Below are positions 25,621 through 34,844 of a stretch of 64,000 bases of DNA, piece by piece. This DNA is from MED-G105 sp038522945 (GTDB lineage: Bacteria; Pseudomonadota; Alphaproteobacteria; Caulobacterales; Parvularculaceae), in contig JBCBJV010000004.1 in assembly GCA_038522945.1 (NCBI GenBank), forward strand, positions 124,001 to 188,000. Direction: 5' to 3'. A model generated the notes under the pieces. That model saw nothing but the letters and a program-made list of their open reading frames with translations. It had not been told where the DNA came from and ran no database searches. The position numbers were made by a program, and so were the translations under genes. Positions within the stretch are counted from its first letter, which is position 1. Each line of letters begins with the position of its first letter.

Positions 25621-27141
25621 GTGGCGTTAGCTCCGCGTTTAGAATTTAAACAATCGCAGCAATTGGTGATGACACCCCAATTGCAGCAGGCGATTAAACT
25701 ATTGCAGCTTTCAAATCTGGAACTGGCTGACTTCGTCCAACAACAACTTGAAGAAAACCCGTTTCTGGAACGTGCCGCGGAAGAAAATCGCGACGGCGCG
25801 CCCCCCCGTGAAGATGCAGTAGCCGCAGGCGAAACTCCTGAGGAAAAGTCGCTTGACCTGGAAAACACTGAGACCATGTCTCGTGCCCAGGAAGCACTTG
25901 ATGCGGGTCGGGACGACATTGATCCCAGTGCAAGCGCTGGGGACCGCATGAGTGACGGGGCCACCGACTACAAGTCGAACGAGTGGTCTGGCGTTGGCGA
26001 AGGAAAGCGAGGCTTTGACGATGATGAGGGGTTTGGCGAGCGCCTCACCAAAGAAAAATCCTTACGCGAACATTTGAACGAACAGCTGCAAATGGGCTCG
26101 CGGGATCCAGCGCTTCTTTTTGCCGGCTCTTATCTGATCGATTTGATTGACGACGCGGGCTATTTCCGTGACAGTATCGATGATGTTGCTGACCGTCTGG
26201 GTACTGACCACGACCAAATCGAAGCGGCCCTCAAGCTGATCCAGTCTTTTGATCCAAGCGGCGTCGGCGCTCGCGACTTGAAGGAATGCATGAGACTTCA
26301 GCTCACGGACAAAGACCGACTCGACCCGGCAATGGCCGCCTTTGTTGAGAATATCGAGCTTCTGGCAAAAGGGGATCTGAAAGGGCTGATGCGCGTTACC
26401 CGGTCAGAAGAGGACGATGTCCGGGAGATGATTGCAGAAATCAGGGCCCTCACCCCAAAGCCAGGGCTCGCCTTTGGCGGCGACCCTGTCCAAATCGTCG
26501 AGCCCGATGTCTTTGTCCGTCAGGCAGCCGATGGTGGCTGGAAGGTCGAATTGAATAACGACACACTGCCAAAAGTTCTCGTCAACCAGCACTATTTTGC
26601 GGAGGTCTCCAAAGCAAAATGCAAAGACGAGGACACGGTGTTCCTGAACGAGCAATTTTCTAACGCCAATTGGCTGGCCAAAAGCCTCGACCAGCGGGCT
26701 CGCACGATCCTGAAAGTCGCGAGCGAAATTGTTCGTCAACAAGATGCGTTTTTGGTTCATGGGATCCGTCATCTTCGTCCGCTGAACCTGAAGACTGTGG
26801 CCGATGCCATTTCGATGCACGAATCGACTGTCTCACGGGTCACCTCTAACAAGTACATTGCAACACCGCGCGGCGTCTTTGAATTGAAGTACTTCTTCAC
26901 GGCCTCGATCGGTGCCACCGGAAACGGTGAGGCGCACTCGGCGGAATCGGTCCGCCATCGGATCCGTGAACTGGTCGACGCCGAAACGACTGATGCCGTC
27001 TTGTCAGATGATAAAATCGTGGAAATTCTGCGCGGTGAAGGTGTGGACATTGCGCGCCGGACCGTCGCGAAATATCGTGAGACGATGAACATTCCGTCAT
27101 CTGTCCAAAGGCGACGGGCAGCCCTTCGCGAAGCGATCTGA
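25621..27141 (+). CDS. rpoN: RNA polymerase sigma-54 factor
   Basis: Sigma-54 of 506 residues; directs polymerase to -24/-12 promoters with enhancer-binding activators. The Gln- and Leu-rich region I is complete (MTPQLQQAIKLLQLSNLEL), then an acidic region II, the core-binding and HTH domains (ADAISMHESTVSRVTSNKYI) and the RpoN box ARRTVAKYRE near residue 485. The start is GTG at 25621. The order lptB-rpoN-hpf-ptsN is a well-known proteobacterial arrangement. Confidence 0.97.
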   Translation: MALAPRLEFKQSQQLVMTPQLQQAIKLLQLSNLELADFVQQQLEENPFLERAAEENRDGAPPREDAVAAGETPEEKSLDLENTETMSRAQEALDAGRDDIDPSASAGDRMSDGATDYKSNEWSGVGEGKRGFDDDEGFGERLTKEKSLREHLNEQLQMGSRDPALLFAGSYLIDLIDDAGYFRDSIDDVADRLGTDHDQIEAALKLIQSFDPSGVGARDLKECMRLQLTDKDRLDPAMAAFVENIELLAKGDLKGLMRVTRSEEDDVREMIAEIRALTPKPGLAFGGDPVQIVEPDVFVRQAADGGWKVELNNDTLPKVLVNQHYFAEVSKAKCKDEDTVFLNEQFSNANWLAKSLDQRARTILKVASEIVRQQDAFLVHGIRHLRPLNLKTVADAISMHESTVSRVTSNKYIATPRGVFELKYFFTASIGATGNGEAHSAESVRHRIRELVDAETTDAVLSDDKIVEILRGEGVDIARRTVAKYRETMNIPSSVQRRRAALREAI

Positions 27142-27231
27142 CTTATCGTCTTGCATGGCGGGGCTGGAAATCAATCCAGGAGACGCTGACACTAACTGTC
27201 GGCGCCTCAGGCAATAAGTAAAGGAGCCCCC

Positions 27232-27816
27232 ATGGAAATTCAGATCAGCGGCAAAAACATGGACCTGGGGGATGCGCTCCAAGCGCACGTTAACGACCGT
27301 CTCGCCGAGGGGGTCAAGAAGTACTTCGAACGCGGCGCAGAGGCCGCCGTGACCTTTTCCAAAGAACGCAACCGGATTGCCTGTGAAATGACGACGCACC
27401 TGGATTCCGGGGTCTTTCTCTCGGCCCGTGACGAGGCTGGCGATGCCTATGGTGCATTCGATGGCGCTTTAGAAAAAATGGAAAAGCGTGTCCGGAGGTA
27501 CAAAAGACGCCTGAAAAATCATCACGTTAACGGCAAAGACCCTTTGCCAGCGGAGAACGCATCCTACTTCCTCCTCGAACCTTTAGGTGAAGAGTCGGAG
27601 GATGAAGCCCAGGAACCGCCTATGAACCCGGTTGTGGTGGCCGAAGGCCTGACAAAAGTCCGAGAAATGACCGTCGGCAATGCCGTGATGCAGTTAGACC
27701 TTGCAGAGAGCCCGGCGATCGTGTTCAAGAACGCGGCTCACGGGCGGATTAACGTTGTGTACCGCCGCCATGATGGACACATTGGTTGGATTGATCCCAA
27801 GCAAGATACCGAATGA
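27232..27816 (+). CDS. hpf: Ribosome hibernation-promoting factor, long form
   Basis: Binds the small ribosomal subunit and, in the long form, pairs ribosomes into inactive 100S particles. It has 194 residues: an S30AE domain (about 1-100, with FDGALEKMEKRVRRYKRRLK) and a C-terminal dimerisation domain (about 130-190, VKVREM-like VREMTVGNAVMQLDLAESP and VVYRRHDGHIGWIDP). The start at 27232 follows AAAGGAGCCCCC. It lies between rpoN and ptsN as in many proteobacteria. Confidence 0.93.
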   Translation: MEIQISGKNMDLGDALQAHVNDRLAEGVKKYFERGAEAAVTFSKERNRIACEMTTHLDSGVFLSARDEAGDAYGAFDGALEKMEKRVRRYKRRLKNHHVNGKDPLPAENASYFLLEPLGEESEDEAQEPPMNPVVVAEGLTKVREMTVGNAVMQLDLAESPAIVFKNAAHGRINVVYRRHDGHIGWIDPKQDTE

Positions 27817-27942
27817 TTGCCAAATCGCGAAACATCCTTTGTCAGCCTGGCTCCACAGCGCTGGAAAGGGTCGGCTTTTTGGCGGTCAAAGAGTATAATG
27901 CGTAGCAAGAGGCGCGGTCAGCATCGCGTCAGGTAGAGAATT

Positions 27943-28407
27943 ATGGGTGTGCAAGACATCTTATCCCGGGAAGCCGTAATCCCGAACGTCGCGGCCCGAT
28001 GCAAACGGGAAGTCATTTCGATCGTAGCAAAACGAGCCTGCGAATTGACTGGCATCGCAGATGAAACGATTTCCGCGGCGTTGATGGATCGCGAGCAGCT
28101 GGGCTCGACCGGCCTTGGAGACGGTGTGGCGATCCCCCACGGTAAAATAGCTGGCTTAAACAAGATCACAGGTGTGTTTGCCAAACTCTCGACACCAATC
28201 GACTTCGATGCAGTGGACGGCATGCCCGTTGATCTGGTTTTTCTGCTTTTGGCACCGAGCGAGGCGAGTGCCGCCCACCTAAAGGCACTGGCAAAGGTAT
28301 CGCGATTGCTAAGGGAAGCGGATATCCGCGAAGCGCTCAGAGGTGCGGAAACGACAGAAGCGATTTACGCAATTGCGTCCAATCCCGAGCATTCCAACGC
28401 TGCCTAG
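27943..28407 (+). CDS. ptsN: Nitrogen PTS enzyme IIA
   Basis: Regulatory phosphotransfer protein of 154 residues in the PTS-Ntr pathway, linking nitrogen and carbon state to potassium transport and stress control. The phosphorylated residue is His66 in GDGVAIPHGKI. The fold is complete, with VDLVFLLLAPSEASAAHLKALAKVSRLLR typical of EIIA-Ntr. It is the last gene of the rpoN-hpf-ptsN run. Confidence 0.94.
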   Translation: MGVQDILSREAVIPNVAARCKREVISIVAKRACELTGIADETISAALMDREQLGSTGLGDGVAIPHGKIAGLNKITGVFAKLSTPIDFDAVDGMPVDLVFLLLAPSEASAAHLKALAKVSRLLREADIREALRGAETTEAIYAIASNPEHSNAA

Positions 28408-28500
28408 TCAGGTGGGCGCTCACCTTTAATGCTGTCGATACGGTTCGAAATCCAAGCTTATTGCAGGATTCGAGCAACTGTCCGCGAGGTTCTCGTACTA

Positions 28501-28797
28501 CTAGTGGACGCTAACCGGGTTCATTTCGTGCTGACGGGCCGCAGCAAATGCCAGGGCACGGTCGCCAACCAAAGCGATACGCTCTCCGTTAGACGCGTGC
28601 ACTGAGTACAAAACTGCATCGTCCGGGATATCGAAACTAATCCCACTTTCGTCATCGACCAGTTCGTCCGCAACATCGCGGGCCACGACTGTTCTGACAT
28701 AGACCAACTTTTTGCCACCCCATTCCGCAAGTTCTTTCGGGGTTACGGGCTGGTCGTCTGCTTCAATCGTCATATCGAGGTCTTTGCGATAGGTCAT
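28501..28797 (-). CDS. DUF1150 family protein
   Basis: Protein of 98 residues with LAEWGGKKLVYVRTV and LYSVHASNGERIALVGDRALAFAAARQHEM, the pattern of DUF1150, a family I know from alphaproteobacteria, often encoded near ptsN. Function is not established; some relatives are described as small heat-shock-operon partners. The ATG at 28797 is preceded by GGAG; a second ATG eight codons later is possible. Confidence 0.85.
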   Translation of the reverse strand: MTYRKDLDMTIEADDQPVTPKELAEWGGKKLVYVRTVVARDVADELVDDESGISFDIPDDAVLYSVHASNGERIALVGDRALAFAAARQHEMNPVSVH

Positions 28798-28938
28798 CGG
28801 AAAGTCTTCTCCGCAAAATCAGCCTAACAATGGCGCACAATGGCTATGATTTGATGAATGCGCGCCTGATTGTATTAGGTGTTAATTAGGGCTATTTTAT
28901 AACATTGCAATGCTGCATTGCGGTACAATCGACTATGC

Positions 28939-29916
28939 TCAACTTGCAATCAATTCGGCGTATGAGGTCGGATCAACATTACCGCCCGACAAGGTAACTG
29001 CGACCACACGGCCGCGAACGGGAAAAACGCCCGCTAAAACAACGGCCAACGCAATAGCTCCGCCTGGCTCAAGGACAAGCTTCAGATACTTGAACGCCCA
29101 CGCCACCGCTCCGCGGACAGCATCCTCAGAAACGACGAGGCCTCCAGACACATTTTTTTGAAGAATTGGGAAAGTCAGTTTTCCCGGATGAGGTGTCGCG
29201 ACTGCGTCGCAAAGCGTCGGTAAAAACTTTTCCACAGATAAGATCGACCCGGCCATAAGCGACCGTGCTGTGTCATCATAGTTTTCGGGCTCAACCACAT
29301 AGACATCAGTCCGAGGCGCTAATGCCTTGATGGCGAGCGAAGATCCGGACGCGAGTCCGCCACCACCGCAACAAATCAAGACCGCATCTAATCGAGGAGC
29401 GCGCTCGTCAGCTTGACGGACGATCTCAAGTCCGACGGTGCCCTGCCCAGCAATGATGTCTGGATGGTCATAAGACGGCGCAAGCACACCGCCGGTTTGC
29501 TGCGCGATCGCCCGACCAATCTCTTCCCGATCCTCTGAGTATCGATCGTAGGGCACAATCTCAGCACCGAGAGCTTTGACCCGGTCGGTCTTAATGGCTG
29601 GTGCATCTTTGGGCATAACAATTGTCGCTCGTGCGCCAAACATAGATGCGGCCCGCGCCACCCCCTGCGCATGGTTTCCGGACGACCAAGCGACGATCCC
29701 TCTTGCGCGTTCTTCATCGGTCAAACGAGAGATTAGATTATAGGCGCCACGGAATTTAAACGACCCGCCAAGCTGGAGACTTTCCGCCTTCAGAAGAATA
29801 CGCCCACCGGTAAGGTCGTTGAGCTCCGGTGACTCAAGCAATGGCGTTTCATTGGCAACCCCATTAAGACGAAGGGCAGCGGCCTCGACATCATTGAAAT
29901 CGATAAGACCTGTCAT
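28939..29916 (-). CDS. Threonine dehydratase / serine racemase-like PLP enzyme
   Basis: Fold-type II pyridoxal-phosphate enzyme of 325 residues. PLP would be held by Lys54 in GSFKFRGAYN, and its phosphate by the glycine loop CCGGGGLASG; SSGNHAQGVA contacts the substrate. There is no C-terminal ACT domain, so it is not the feedback-controlled IlvA type and fits catabolic threonine ammonia-lyase, serine racemase or hydroxyaspartate dehydratase. Sequence alone does not separate these. The ATG overlaps the uppP stop, so the two genes are coupled on the minus strand. Confidence 0.85.
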   Translation of the reverse strand: MTGLIDFNDVEAAALRLNGVANETPLLESPELNDLTGGRILLKAESLQLGGSFKFRGAYNLISRLTDEERARGIVAWSSGNHAQGVARAASMFGARATIVMPKDAPAIKTDRVKALGAEIVPYDRYSEDREEIGRAIAQQTGGVLAPSYDHPDIIAGQGTVGLEIVRQADERAPRLDAVLICCGGGGLASGSSLAIKALAPRTDVYVVEPENYDDTARSLMAGSILSVEKFLPTLCDAVATPHPGKLTFPILQKNVSGGLVVSEDAVRGAVAWAFKYLKLVLEPGGAIALAVVLAGVFPVRGRVVAVTLSGGNVDPTSYAELIAS

Positions 29917-30728
29917 TAGGCAACCAGTCGATCAGCAAAGGCAAGGATCACCACCCCAAAAATCAATCGATAGATCACGAATGGCGTAAAGCTAATTGAC
30001 CTTGTTAGCCGCATCAACACGGCGATTGCGAGCAAAGCAGCAAAAAAGGACAAGACCGCCACGATCGCCGCTGCTTCCATTGTCGCGTCTGCGCCCTCGC
30101 GCACCAAGTCGACGCCGGCAAAAATGCCAAGAGCGGAAATGGTTGGAATCGCCAGCAACATGGAAAATCGTGCCGCTTCCTCCCGGGACCAGCCGAGATA
30201 ACGGGCAGCGGTCATCGTTGCTCCAGACCGACTTGTACCTGGCACGATGGATAGCATCTGCGCAAAACCGATCAGTATCGTTTCGCGCCACGAAATACGA
30301 GCAAGTCCTTCTTTTTCCGTTGGCTGACGGTCAGCATGCCACAACAGAACTCCAAAAATAATGCTTGTCGCCGCAATAACGTAAGGGGACCGAATGCGAT
30401 CGATCAGACCCGTCAAGGCAAAAATAGCACCCAGAAAAAGAACAGGGATCGTCGCAATGGCAATCTTCAGAAAGAGAGACCTTTCCTGGCTGTCCTTGAA
30501 GGTCAACGTATCGATCCCGCCGCGAAAAAGACTGCCGGTTTCCTGACGAAAATAAATCAACACCGCAAAAAGCGAGCCCACATGGGCTGCGACGTCAATG
30601 AGCGCGCCCTGATCGGACCATGATGATACCACAAGCGGCGCCAGCACCAGGTGAGCCGAAGAACTGATTGGCAGGAATTCGGTTACCCCCTGGATAATAG
30701 CCAGGACAATAAGCTGAATGAGTGGCAT
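29916..30728 (-). CDS. uppP: Undecaprenyl-diphosphatase
   Basis: Polytopic membrane enzyme (270 residues, about eight helices) that recycles undecaprenyl diphosphate to the carrier used for peptidoglycan and surface polysaccharides. Family motifs are GVTEFLPISSSAHLVL (about 14-29) and PGTSRSGATMTAARYLG (about 163-179). It relates to the polymer genes further along only in a general way. The stop overlaps the next gene's start by one base. Confidence 0.95.
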   Translation of the reverse strand: MPLIQLIVLAIIQGVTEFLPISSSAHLVLAPLVVSSWSDQGALIDVAAHVGSLFAVLIYFRQETGSLFRGGIDTLTFKDSQERSLFLKIAIATIPVLFLGAIFALTGLIDRIRSPYVIAATSIIFGVLLWHADRQPTEKEGLARISWRETILIGFAQMLSIVPGTSRSGATMTAARYLGWSREEAARFSMLLAIPTISALGIFAGVDLVREGADATMEAAAIVAVLSFFAALLAIAVLMRLTRSISFTPFVIYRLIFGVVILAFADRLVA

Positions 30729-30840
30729 GTTGCTCTAAACCCGATCTGATAAAGTTGGGAGTTTCGGTTTCCAAAATGTAGAGCGCTGATTAGCCCTGAA
30801 CCGTCAATCCCCTAAGAGCCGCTCAAGCCCCTCACTCAAG

Positions 30841-31803
30841 TCAAGCTGCAGCTTTGGTCTTTAAATCCGCGTAAACGCGCTTGGCAAGATCAACCCGTTT
30901 CGCCACTGGTAACTCCCCTGCCCGGAGTGCGCGAACGGCTTCAAGATGGCGACGCAGGCCACCTCGGTTGGCAATCTGGATAGACAGGCCCGGGCGGCCG
31001 TTCAGTTCCAGCAAAAGAGGCCCAAGGTCTCGATCAAGAACGATATCGACGCCAATATACCCAAGTCCCGTTACGTCATAAGACTGCGCAGCCATAAGTA
31101 AGATCTCGTCCCAGTGAGGCACCTGAACACCTGAAAGAGATTGACCGGTATCCGGGTGCTGATCAATCGGCCGGTCGTGCTGCATCCCGAGTTCGGTGAT
31201 CCCGGTGGCAATCGACAATCCGACACCAACACCGCCGCGGTGGAGGTTTGCCTTTCCGTCAGATGCCGCAGTCGGGAGGCGAATCATCGCAAAGACAGGC
31301 ACACCGCTAAGTACGATCACGCGAATATCCGGCACACCTTTGAATGAGATTTTCTCAAAGATCGTATCGAACTTCACGCGATACTCGATGAGCGCTTTGT
31401 CCACTTGTCCACCGAGGGAGTACATCCCCGAAATGATATTATTAACATGGAACCGGATGGTTTGTTCATCCACCAGTCGACCACTGGAAAGTTGCCAACC
31501 GTCGTTCAGCGGCCCGTTAATAACCATTATGCCCTTACCCTGGGAGCCAAGCGCTGGCTTGATGACGCACCCCTCCGGGCGAGACACATAGTCTTTCAAG
31601 CCCCGCATATCCCAGGAATTCGCGATTACGCCGTAAAGCTCCGGACAAGGAATACCGGCACGCTCAGCCAGGGTTTTAGTTTGCAGCTTATCGTTCACCT
31701 TGATCAAGTCGCGGCGATCATTAGTCGGATTGATAAAGCTCAAATTGCGCTCATTGATGCCGATTACGCCGCTTTTTCGAAGAGAAAGAAACGTCCGCAA
31801 CAT
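30841..31803 (-). CDS. RimK-like ATP-grasp alpha-L-glutamate ligase homologue
   Basis: ATP-grasp ligase-like protein of 320 residues. It has the ATP-grasp pattern GCVIKPALGSQGKGIMVI and the metal-binding LLLELNGRPGLSIQI near the C terminus. It belongs to the group called alpha-L-glutamate ligase-like proteins, related to RimK, which adds glutamates to ribosomal protein S6; the substrate here is not known. I prefer the ATG at 31803 (RBS CGGAGC, five bases after the upstream stop) over one at 31845 inside the preceding gene. It is the third gene of a conserved triad with the two that follow. Confidence 0.82.
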   Translation of the reverse strand: MLRTFLSLRKSGVIGINERNLSFINPTNDRRDLIKVNDKLQTKTLAERAGIPCPELYGVIANSWDMRGLKDYVSRPEGCVIKPALGSQGKGIMVINGPLNDGWQLSSGRLVDEQTIRFHVNNIISGMYSLGGQVDKALIEYRVKFDTIFEKISFKGVPDIRVIVLSGVPVFAMIRLPTAASDGKANLHRGGVGVGLSIATGITELGMQHDRPIDQHPDTGQSLSGVQVPHWDEILLMAAQSYDVTGLGYIGVDIVLDRDLGPLLLELNGRPGLSIQIANRGGLRRHLEAVRALRAGELPVAKRVDLAKRVYADLKTKAAA

Positions 31804-31807
31804 CTGA

Positions 31808-33364
31808 TTAGCTCCGCGCAATTTGACGGAAGCGCCATAACTCACTTAGCCGCAAGCCCGTATAACGCCCCATTAAGAGACACAGCGCCATTAGCACGAG
31901 GAGGAGTTCCGGGAAGTTGTACATGAGATACTCAACTTGCGGGTGGCTCATGGCCAAGAATGCGACGCTTGCCACAAAGAGACTACCGAGCCCATGCTTG
32001 ATTGCCTCCACCGGCGAGCTTTCCTCCCAAATAATTGACATGCGTTCAATCGTCATGGTGATGATCACCATCGGGAAAAGAGAAATTGATAACCCGATAG
32101 CCTGATTGCGGTCGGCAAGGACAATGGTGATCCCAGCCATCAGTATAACGATAAAAATCAAAACTACTGCCAGTCTGGGTACGAGCAACAATTGCAATCT
32201 TTCCAGATAGAACCGCGCTGCTAACCCGAGCGCAATTAGAAAAGTGAAGAGTATAATACCGCCAACAAGAGCGGTCTCCCTGAAGGCAATCCCAATCAAG
32301 ACCGGCATGAAAGTGCCGAGGGTTTTGATACCGATAAACTGGCGCAAAAACACAAGGATGGTAATCCCGACCGGGATTGTAATCAGCACCTTGTAAACGA
32401 GTTGGGTTGTTAAAGGCAGGGTTCCAAAACTGAAGTAGCGCGCAATGGCACTTTCTTCCATGGCCGATGTCCGCGCCAATGCTTCGGCAGACCCACTCTG
32501 AGATTGTAGTGAAATCTGAATATCAAGCTCACCAACACCGGAGGCTTGGACCAGATCACCGGGCCCATACCACACCGTCAAAAACCGTTGCGGGTCCGCA
32601 CCTGGAAAATAGCGATAGTCTTTTCCGTCGATATGGTACTCCAGCCAATGCTCAATCTCCGCACGACGTCGGCCTTCCCCTAGATAAACGCCGTGAGCAA
32701 CGCGCACTGGAATTGATTGACTAGCTAGCGTCTGCCGAGCCAGCTCCAGGAGAGATCGACGCCCTGCCCCACCACCAATGAGGGCATTGATTTCATCGGT
32801 ATGGGATCCGCCGCGTTGTGCCGCAGCAGGGCCACCGAAAATTTCCGCCAGGGCGAACTCCGCAAAACTCAAATCGTCAGCGGATCGGCGATTGATGTCG
32901 CCGACCCAAACAATAAAGGCTTGGCGTTTGACCGTATCGGCCTCAAATGGTGTTTCGCTCTCGCCGCTTTCGCGAAATTCGACAGGTAGCGGCGTCGCGG
33001 CACTTTCGCCATTTGTTTGCGCCGCATACCTTAAGACCTTGCGATTATTCGGATAACGATAAGTCCAGACTGCGCGGCGGTTGTTCGTATCCGGATCGCT
33101 GAGCAATGTCAGACCAAATGGGCCATTATAGAATTGTTCTCCCCGCAATTCGCGGTCAGGTGCATTCGTTGGAATAAAGACATTTAATCGTGCAGGTTCA
33201 TCACGTCCGCTGAATTCTAGATAGATCTCGATATCCCAAAGGGATGCGCGCGCGTCCGGTACAACTGGATAGTCAAGGCGCGTTACTTTGTAGAATAAAA
33301 GCCCAAGCCCCGTCACCAGAAGGATAAGAGCAAGGCCTACCGCATGGCGCAGGCTATTCTTCAT
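31808..33364 (-). CDS. Inactive transglutaminase-like domain fused to seven membrane helices
   Basis: Membrane protein of 518 residues: one N-terminal helix (about 10-27), a periplasmic part of about 310 residues that includes a transglutaminase-like fold (SIPVRVAHGVYLGEGRRR and a LEYHIDGKDYRYFPG stretch), then seven hydrophobic helices (about 340-510). The usual transglutaminase Cys-His-Asp triad is not apparent. This matches the family pair known as inactive transglutaminase plus 7TM, which occurs with a RimK-like ligase and a retropepsin-like protein. The ATG at 33364 overlaps the end of the previous gene by 11 bases. Confidence 0.83.
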   Translation of the reverse strand: MKNSLRHAVGLALILLVTGLGLLFYKVTRLDYPVVPDARASLWDIEIYLEFSGRDEPARLNVFIPTNAPDRELRGEQFYNGPFGLTLLSDPDTNNRRAVWTYRYPNNRKVLRYAAQTNGESAATPLPVEFRESGESETPFEADTVKRQAFIVWVGDINRRSADDLSFAEFALAEIFGGPAAAQRGGSHTDEINALIGGGAGRRSLLELARQTLASQSIPVRVAHGVYLGEGRRRAEIEHWLEYHIDGKDYRYFPGADPQRFLTVWYGPGDLVQASGVGELDIQISLQSQSGSAEALARTSAMEESAIARYFSFGTLPLTTQLVYKVLITIPVGITILVFLRQFIGIKTLGTFMPVLIGIAFRETALVGGIILFTFLIALGLAARFYLERLQLLLVPRLAVVLIFIVILMAGITIVLADRNQAIGLSISLFPMVIITMTIERMSIIWEESSPVEAIKHGLGSLFVASVAFLAMSHPQVEYLMYNFPELLLVLMALCLLMGRYTGLRLSELWRFRQIARS

Positions 33365-33917
33365 CGAATGGTCCGCATCCGGAGCTGGAGGCGTAAGTCT
33401 GGCTGGAATCCACGATGATCCGATGCGCCAGGAATTCCCGACCAATCAGAATATCGAACTCGAAATCGGATCGGTCAGCGAGATTTAGCTCAGCAAGACC
33501 GCGCTTGCCGCCGACGCAAAGGGGCAAATGAATAACGGGCCGTTTGATGGCCCCGCCGGTCTTGGTCTTAATGCGCGCGAAACGGATCACATTTTGATCG
33601 TACCGAATTGACCGTCCGTCTTTCCCGATCAAACGAAACTCTACCCAGGTATCTTTGTCGCCCTTTTTGTAGACCTTGATATCCCTAGCGTAGACCGAGC
33701 TGGTGTCAGCGCCTGTATCAAGCTTGCCTTTCATGGAAAGCCCGAGCTTTCCCAGCCGAACGTTTTCCAGATAGCCGAGCTCGATCATCTCGCCGCGCCC
33801 GCCGTCGTCGGATTTCTCTTTGGCCTTAGCCGTTGGATCCCCGACGTAGAGGCCGATTATCAGGGCAAGGCTCACCGCTTTGGCTCTGGCAATAAGTGGA
33901 TTTATCTGGCTGCGCAT
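33354..33917 (-). CDS. Retropepsin-like aspartic protease domain protein (RimK-associated)
   Basis: Protein of 187 residues with an N-terminal hydrophobic segment (about 10-27, probably a signal or anchor) and a domain beginning IELGYLENVRLGKL. It carries the aspartic-protease-like motif KLDTGADTSSV and the second strand DFEFDILIGREFL. This is the family sometimes called ATP-dependent zinc protease or RimB-like. I favour the ATG at 33917 with AAGGA upstream over one at 33974. It is first in the triad; the coupled overlaps suggest the three proteins act together, probably at the membrane. Confidence 0.8.
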   Translation of the reverse strand: MRSQINPLIARAKAVSLALIIGLYVGDPTAKAKEKSDDGGRGEMIELGYLENVRLGKLGLSMKGKLDTGADTSSVYARDIKVYKKGDKDTWVEFRLIGKDGRSIRYDQNVIRFARIKTKTGGAIKRPVIHLPLCVGGKRGLAELNLADRSDFEFDILIGREFLAHRIIVDSSQTYASSSGCGPFDEE

Positions 33918-34115
33918 TACGGCCCGAAGTCCTTTGTTTTCTTCTCGTTGAGACACTACCGCGACGCCAATCACCCTACTGACGGGTGACGACCAACCCT
34001 ATCATGGACGTTGGTTGACGTACCGGCGCGAGATGCGCCGAATGCTCTCGAAATTCAACTCCTTCTGCGAGTGCGGAAAGTTCTCTGGCTGGATTTTAAT
34101 CTTTCCAATAAAGTG

Positions 34116-34170
34116 AGTGAGCGCTCACTTGACAGATGAGCGCGATCACCCTAAATGTGTGAGCGTTCAC
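34116..34170. promoter_or_regulatory. Twin TetR operators around a promoter
   Basis: AGTGAGCGCTCACT (34116-34129) is a perfect 14-base palindrome. A near copy, GTGAGCGTTCAC, lies at 34159-34170, with the centres 42 bases (about four helical turns) apart. A TTGACA at 34129-34134 and a weak -10-like TAAATG at 34152-34157 lie between them, so the two sites would bracket the promoter of the TetR gene that starts at 34191. Autoregulation is inferred. Confidence 0.7.
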
Positions 34171-34190
34171 TCACGGCGGAATTCGAATAA

Positions 34191-34844
34191 ATGGAACACC
34201 AATTAAAGGAATTGCCCCACGATCCGGCAGCGGTGCGCGGCATTACCGCCGCCAATGGGTCTACGAAAGCCCGATTGGAAAGGGCCGCCATCCAGCTATT
34301 CGTCCAAAAAGGCGTCGATGCGACGACCACGAGAGAGATTGCCTTTGAGGCGGGCGTCGCGGAGGGAACGCTTTACCGTCACTTCAAAAGCAAAGACGAA
34401 CTGGCGGAGGGGGCGTTCTTCTTCGTCCATTCACATCTTGCCGCCATTATCCAAAAAGCAGGTGCTAACAACTCCTCGTTAAGCGACCAAATAAGTGGCG
34501 TGGTTTCCGCCATATGCGACTTCGCCGACGACGACTGGGACCTATTCCGCTTTCATTTGCTCTTTACCCACCATTATCTGCCACGACGTCATGATGACGA
34601 CAATCCTGTCACGGCAGTGGAGCAACTCATCAGAATGGCGATCAAAGACGGACTGATCCTTGCGTCTCCCGAGGAAGAGACGGTGCGTCTCATGAGCGCC
34701 ATGGCGCTCGGTCCCATTTTACAGACAGCGCTCCACATCGCGTACGGTCGATTGATCGGTCCAATGAGCGCCTACAAATCCAGCCTCACTGACGGCGTTC
34801 ATCGCGTTTTATCCGCCCACCAATCACAAGGAGCCCCACTGTGA
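34191..34844 (+). CDS. TetR-family regulator of a phospholipid acyl-remodelling operon
   Basis: Regulator of 217 residues. The helix-turn-helix is at about 24-70 (TTTREIAFEAGVAEGTLYRHFKSKDEL); the rest is helical ligand-binding domain. It is the first gene of an operon with an acyltransferase and an LplT-like carrier, overlapping the next start (GTGA). Twin palindromes lie just upstream. A fatty-acid or acyl-CoA-type ligand would suit the operon, but this is inference. Confidence 0.9.
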   Translation: MEHQLKELPHDPAAVRGITAANGSTKARLERAAIQLFVQKGVDATTTREIAFEAGVAEGTLYRHFKSKDELAEGAFFFVHSHLAAIIQKAGANNSSLSDQISGVVSAICDFADDDWDLFRFHLLFTHHYLPRRHDDDNPVTAVEQLIRMAIKDGLILASPEEETVRLMSAMALGPILQTALHIAYGRLIGPMSAYKSSLTDGVHRVLSAHQSQGAPL

